A stretch of 7,608 nucleotides of DNA, taken from contig JAUNPT010000109.1 in assembly GCA_030536565.1 (NCBI GenBank), positions 1 through 7,608 on the forward strand. The letters are read 5' to 3'. The stretch comes from Eubacteriales bacterium (GTDB lineage Bacteria; Bacillota; Clostridia; Lachnospirales; Lachnospiraceae). Positions 5,523-7,608 of the stretch are shown piece after piece (the stretch's first letter is position 1; the number at the start of each line of letters is the position of its first letter). The position numbers and the translations under genes are program-made. The notes under the pieces were generated by a model that saw nothing but the letters and a program-made list of their open reading frames with translations, did not search any database and was not told where the DNA came from.

Positions 5523-5542
5523 ATTTATTATATAATAAATTT
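5521..5542. repeat. Perfect 22-base AT-only palindrome at the secY stop codon
   Basis: AAATTTATTA (5521-5530) and TAATAAATTT (5533-5542) are exact inverted copies around TA, starting within the secY stop codon. The sequence contains TATAAT (5531-5536), but no TTGACA-like hexamer lies at the right distance upstream (TTCCTT at 5508-5513), so a promoter is not supported. As RNA the all-A/U stem is weak and no T run follows. It might be a protein-binding site in DNA or just AT-rich spacer. Confidence 0.5.
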
Positions 5543-5556
5543 GATATAAGATGAAC

Positions 5557-5586
5557 GACTTGCCTGGTACATCTGCTGGGCGAGTC
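5557..5586 (+). promoter_or_regulatory. Hairpin in the secY-adk spacer, possible attenuator
   Basis: GACTTGCC (5557-5564) pairs with GGCGAGTC (5579-5586), eight base pairs with one T-G. It is followed by ATTTGTCTATG, a poor T tract. A competing pairing, AGATG (5549-5553) with CATCT (5570-5574), would be mutually exclusive with it, the kind of switch seen in attenuators. The weak T tract makes full termination unlikely, and downstream genes are essential. Low-confidence regulatory element. Confidence 0.35.
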
Positions 5587-5627
5587 ATTTGTCTATGTAG
5601 GAAAGTCCACAATGGAGGATAAAAATT

Positions 5628-6272
5628 ATGAAGATTATTATGTTAGGAGCACCTGGTGCCGGAAAAGGTACACAGGCAAAGAGAATTGCAGCAAAGTATT
5701 CTATTCCACATATTTCAACTGGTGATATCTTCAGAGCAAATATTAAGAATAATACTGAGCTTGGACAGAAAGCTAAGACATATATGGATAAGGGTGAATT
5801 AGTTCCAGATGAATTAGTTGTTGACCTTATTATGGATCGTTTCAAGGAAGCTGACTGTGCAAATGGTTATGTTTTAGATGGTTTCCCAAGAACAATTCCT
5901 CAGGCTGAGGCATTAGATAAGGCCTTAACAGCCAATAAAGAAGCAGTTGATTTTGCTATTAACGTAGAAGTTCCAGATGAAAATATTATTAATAGAATGT
6001 CTGGAAGAAGAGCCTGTGTTGGCTGCGGAGCAACTTATCATATAGAGTTTAATCCTTCAAAGTCAGAGGGTATTTGTGATGTATGCGGTGAAAAGCTTAT
6101 TTTAAGAGATGACGATAAGCCTGAAACTGTTAAGAACAGATTATCTGTATATCATGAGCAGACACAGCCATTGATTGAATATTATTCAAAAAAGAATGTT
6201 CTCAAAGAGGTTGATGGAACAAAGGATATGGAAGAAGTTTTCTCAAGTATCGTTGATGTATTAGGAAAGTAG
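5628..6272 (+). CDS. adk: Adenylate kinase, zinc-type long form
   Basis: Adenylate kinase interconverts ATP plus AMP and two ADP in the cytoplasm and balances the adenylate pool. The 214 residues are the long bacterial form. The P-loop is GAPGAGKGT (7-15), the AMP-binding region has STGD (30-33) and the GFPRT motif is at 85-89. The LID has four cysteines, C130-x2-C133 and C150-x2-C153, predicting structural zinc as in many Gram-positive enzymes. RRACVGCGATYH (128-138 region) carries the LID arginine. GGAGG at 5614-5618 lies 9 bases before the ATG. Its place between secY and map is the standard Firmicutes order. Codon choice resembles the ribosomal protein genes, suggesting high expression. 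Confidence 0.98.
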   Translation: MKIIMLGAPGAGKGTQAKRIAAKYSIPHISTGDIFRANIKNNTELGQKAKTYMDKGELVPDELVVDLIMDRFKEADCANGYVLDGFPRTIPQAEALDKALTANKEAVDFAINVEVPDENIINRMSGRRACVGCGATYHIEFNPSKSEGICDVCGEKLILRDDDKPETVKNRLSVYHEQTQPLIEYYSKKNVLKEVDGTKDMEEVFSSIVDVLGK

Positions 6273-6276
6273 TGTA

Positions 6277-6311
6277 GTGTGAAAAATTCTTATGTCGAAG
6301 ATTTTTCACAC
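6277..6311 (+). promoter_or_regulatory. Strong inverted repeat after adk (hairpin 1 of adk-map spacer)
   Basis: GTGTGAAAAAT (6277-6287) pairs perfectly with ATTTTTCACAC (6301-6311); inside, TCTT (6288-6291) can pair with AAGA (6298-6301) in a shifted register. The T tract lies inside the 3' arm instead of after it, so it does not look like a standard intrinsic terminator. It begins 4 bases after the adk stop codon. A role in 3'-end stability, processing or partial termination of the upstream message is plausible. Confidence 0.5.
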
Positions 6312-6342
6312 GCAAATTTGTGCTTTCAGCCCAAAGTTTGCG
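6311..6342 (+). promoter_or_regulatory. Second hairpin of the adk-map spacer
   Basis: CGCAAATTT (6311-6319) pairs with AAGTTTGCG (6334-6342), nine base pairs with one T-G, around a 14-base loop. It abuts the preceding hairpin, sharing base 6311, so the two could stack. It ends 16 bases before the map ribosome binding site. Function unknown. Confidence 0.4.
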
Positions 6343-6368
6343 CTTCTGTAGTAAGAATGGAGAGTAAT

Positions 6369-7127
6369 ATGGCAGTATCAGTTAAGTCAAAGCGAGAGAT
6401 TGAAATAATGAGGGAAGCTGGCAGGATTCTTGGAACAGTTTTAAATGAATTGTCAAAGGAAATTAAGCCCGGAATGACAACACACCGAATCGACCAGCTG
6501 GGCGAGGAGATGATTAGAAGCTATGGTTGTGTTCCCTCATTTTTAGGATATCAGGGTTATCCCGCATCAATATGTGTTTCTGTAAATGAAGAAATCGTTC
6601 ATGGTATTCCATCAAAAAAAAGAATACTTCATGAGGGAGATATTGTAAGTATGGATGCCGGAGTGCTTTACAAAGGTTATCATTCCGATGCAGCCCGTAC
6701 TGTTGGTGTTGGAGAAATCAGCGGGCAGGCACAACAGTTGATTGAGGTAACAACTAAAAGTTTCTTTGAGGGAATAAAATTTGCCAGGGAAGGCTGTCAT
6801 CTGCATGAGATTTCCAATGCAATTGCTGCATATAATGAGGAATATGGGTATGGTATGATTCGTGATTTGGTTGGACATGGAATTGGAGCAGAGCTTCATG
6901 AAGACCCACAAATCCCTAATTTTAAACAGGATAGAAGAGGAATCAGACTGTACGAGGGTATGACACTGGCCATTGAACCAATGGTTTCAGCTGGTGATTA
7001 TATAGTAAAATGGCTGGACGACGACTGGACAGCTGTCACAGCAGATAAATCGTTATCGGCCCATTATGAAAATACTGTTCTTGTAACAAAGAATGGACCT
7101 GAGATTCTTTCATTAGTGGAAGAATAG
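6369..7127 (+). CDS. map: Methionine aminopeptidase, type I
   Basis: This cytoplasmic metalloenzyme removes the initiator methionine from nascent proteins, downstream of peptide deformylase. From the ATG at 6369 the product is 252 residues, the usual type Ia length. It has the five metal ligands D96 (SMDAG), D107 (HSDAAR), H170 (GHGIG), E203 (AIEPM) and E234 (HYENT), plus active-site H79 (VHGIP) and H177 (LHEDP). An in-frame GTG at 6279 would add 30 residues, but it lies inside a hairpin and the extra sequence looks unlike MetAP, so I reject it; GGAG at 6359-6362 serves the ATG. Codons such as CCC and CGA appear more than in the ribosomal protein genes, suggesting lower expression. It follows adk by 96 bases. 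Confidence 0.96.
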   Translation: MAVSVKSKREIEIMREAGRILGTVLNELSKEIKPGMTTHRIDQLGEEMIRSYGCVPSFLGYQGYPASICVSVNEEIVHGIPSKKRILHEGDIVSMDAGVLYKGYHSDAARTVGVGEISGQAQQLIEVTTKSFFEGIKFAREGCHLHEISNAIAAYNEEYGYGMIRDLVGHGIGAELHEDPQIPNFKQDRRGIRLYEGMTLAIEPMVSAGDYIVKWLDDDWTAVTADKSLSAHYENTVLVTKNGPEILSLVEE

Positions 7128-7152
7128 AAAGTTTGCCGCATGCAGCAGAAAT

Positions 7153-7160
7153 GGAGGTTT
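7153..7160 (+). promoter_or_regulatory. Ribosome binding site deciding a GTG start for the KOW gene
   Basis: GGAGGTTT at 7153-7160 lies close before the GTG at 7163 (5 bases after GGAGG). The earlier in-frame TTG at 7133 has no comparable site, and the in-frame ATG at 7151 overlaps this one. The GTG is therefore the likely start. Confidence 0.75.
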
Positions 7161-7162
7161 GT

Positions 7163-7429
7163 GTGAGCAAGGAATTGGCTGGATGTTTTGCCATATCACT
7201 GGCAGGACATGATAAAGGAACAGTATATATAATAGTAGACATAGATGGTGAGTACGCATTTCTTTCAGATGGAAGAATAAGAGGCTTAGAAAATCCTAAA
7301 AAAAAGAAACTAAGGCATATTCAGGTTATCAAAAGAAAAGACGAGACAATCCAGTTAAAGAGCAATGCAGGTTGGAAAATCATTAATGAAGATATTAAAC
7401 ATGCAATTAAAGTATATATAGGAGGATGA
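7163..7429 (+). CDS. Small KOW-domain protein, probable RNA binding (L14e/L6e/L27e-like)
   Basis: The 88-residue product starts MSKELAGCFAISLAGHDKG. Residues about 7-37 look like a KOW/SH3-like fold as in eukaryotic and archaeal L14e/L6e/L27e proteins: a hydrophobic strand, GHDKG, then VYIIVDIDGEYAFLSDGR. A basic patch PKKKK (45-49) and alternating charged strands follow. Firmicutes, including B. subtilis (ybzG), carry such a gene between map and infA, so context supports a conserved translation-related RNA-binding role; the exact target is unknown to me. The start is GTG by ribosome-binding-site position. Its stop codon overlaps the infA ribosome binding region and lies 5 bases before infA, implying coupled expression. 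Identification rests on motif and position, not on a search. Confidence 0.8.
   Translation: MSKELAGCFAISLAGHDKGTVYIIVDIDGEYAFLSDGRIRGLENPKKKKLRHIQVIKRKDETIQLKSNAGWKIINEDIKHAIKVYIGG
7421..7426 (+). promoter_or_regulatory. Ribosome binding site of infA within the KOW gene end
   Basis: GGAGGA (7421-7426) directly abuts the KOW gene stop TGA (7427-7429). GGAGG ends 9 bases before the infA ATG at 7435. Ribosomes finishing the KOW gene would cover this site, suggesting coupling. Confidence 0.8.
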
Positions 7430-7434
7430 CAAAC

Positions 7435-7608
7435 ATGTCAAAGGCAGATGTAATTGAAATCGAAGGAAAGGTAGTAGAGAAATTACCAAATGCATTTTTT
7501 AAGGTGGAGTTAGAAAATGGACATCAGATTCTTGCCACAATCAGCGGTAAGTTAAGAATGAACTTCATCAGGATTTTACCAGGTGATAAGGTTACTATTG
7601 AATTATCA
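7435..7608 (+). CDS. infA: Translation initiation factor IF-1, 5' part (3' end outside window)
   Basis: IF-1 binds the 30S A site with IF-2 and IF-3 during initiation; it is a single OB-fold protein. The window contains 58 residues of the roughly 72 usual, ending exactly on a codon boundary. Matches are MSKADVIEIEGKVVEKLPNA, the strand FKVELENGHQILATISGK (about 22-39), then RMNFIRILPGDKV (41-53) and the start of VTIELS. The missing C terminus normally reads about 14 more residues. It lies 5 bases after the KOW gene and, by Firmicutes custom, should be followed by rpmJ, rpsM and rpsK, which lie outside the window. Confidence 0.97.
   Translation, partial: MSKADVIEIEGKVVEKLPNAFFKVELENGHQILATISGKLRMNFIRILPGDKVTIELS

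Noticed and set aside
5531..5536. TATAAT within the AT palindrome as a promoter for adk
   Set aside because: The -35 position reads TTCCTT, only two matches to the consensus; the hexamer is easily explained by the AT palindrome.
5600..5610. GGAAAGTCC before adk, resembling the start of RNase P RNA
   Set aside because: Only this short string matches; there is no room for an RNase P RNA of several hundred bases before adk at 5628.
6279..6368. GTG-initiated 30-residue N-terminal extension of methionine aminopeptidase
   Set aside because: The GTG lies in the arm of a strong hairpin 7 bases after the adk stop, has no ribosome binding site, and the extra residues are not MetAP-like. The ATG at 6369 gives the usual length and start.
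7298..7306. A-AAA-AAG slippery heptamer in the KOW gene as a programmed -1 frameshift site
   Set aside because: The phase is right, but no stimulatory stem is evident and the -1 frame adds only a short unremarkable tail; the zero frame encodes a complete protein. Likely chance from a Lys run.

Overview
This window is a stretch of the S10-spc-alpha ribosomal protein supercluster of a low-GC Gram-positive anaerobe. All genes lie on the + strand and nothing convincing is coded on the - strand. Gene order is rplN (5' end missing), rplX, rplE, rpsN, rpsH, rplF, rplR, rpsE, rpmD, rplO, secY, adk, map, a small KOW-domain gene, infA (3' end missing). This is the standard Firmicutes order, as in Bacillus subtilis. 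A short zinc-ribbon S14, a four-cysteine adenylate kinase LID and a KOW gene between map and infA all fit Firmicutes. AT-rich codon choice (AGA/CGT, CCA, GTT) and the protein sequences suggest class Clostridia, most likely Lachnospiraceae; the family call is an inference from memory.

Positions 1-1332 (rplN, rplX, rplE, rpsN) are tightly packed, with gaps of 12-22 bases and strong AGGAGG-type ribosome binding sites. rplE uses a TTG start. From 1333 to 3760 the ribosomal protein genes continue, but three gaps are long for this operon: rpsN-rpsH (125 bases), rpsH-rplF (93) and rpsE-rpmD (143). Each contains inverted repeats able to form sizeable RNA hairpins, none followed by a terminator-like T run. 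rplO and secY then overlap by one base (TAATG). secY-adk (105 bases) and adk-map (96 bases) are also structured gaps. The last part (map, KOW gene, infA) is compact again.

Functionally the window supplies 50S proteins L14, L24, L5, L6, L18, L30 and L15, and 30S proteins S14, S8 and S5. It also supplies the SecY channel, adenylate kinase, methionine aminopeptidase, a probable RNA-binding KOW protein and initiation factor IF-1. No strong internal promoter is visible, so transcription probably enters from upstream of the window.

The proteins are ordinary. The points worth a second look are the structured gaps (possible autoregulatory r-protein sites, processing sites or attenuators), SecY carrying Thr at the position that aligns with the important Arg357 of E. 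coli SecY, and the little-characterised KOW protein. I see no mobile element, CRISPR array, tRNA, rRNA or clearly new multi-gene system.
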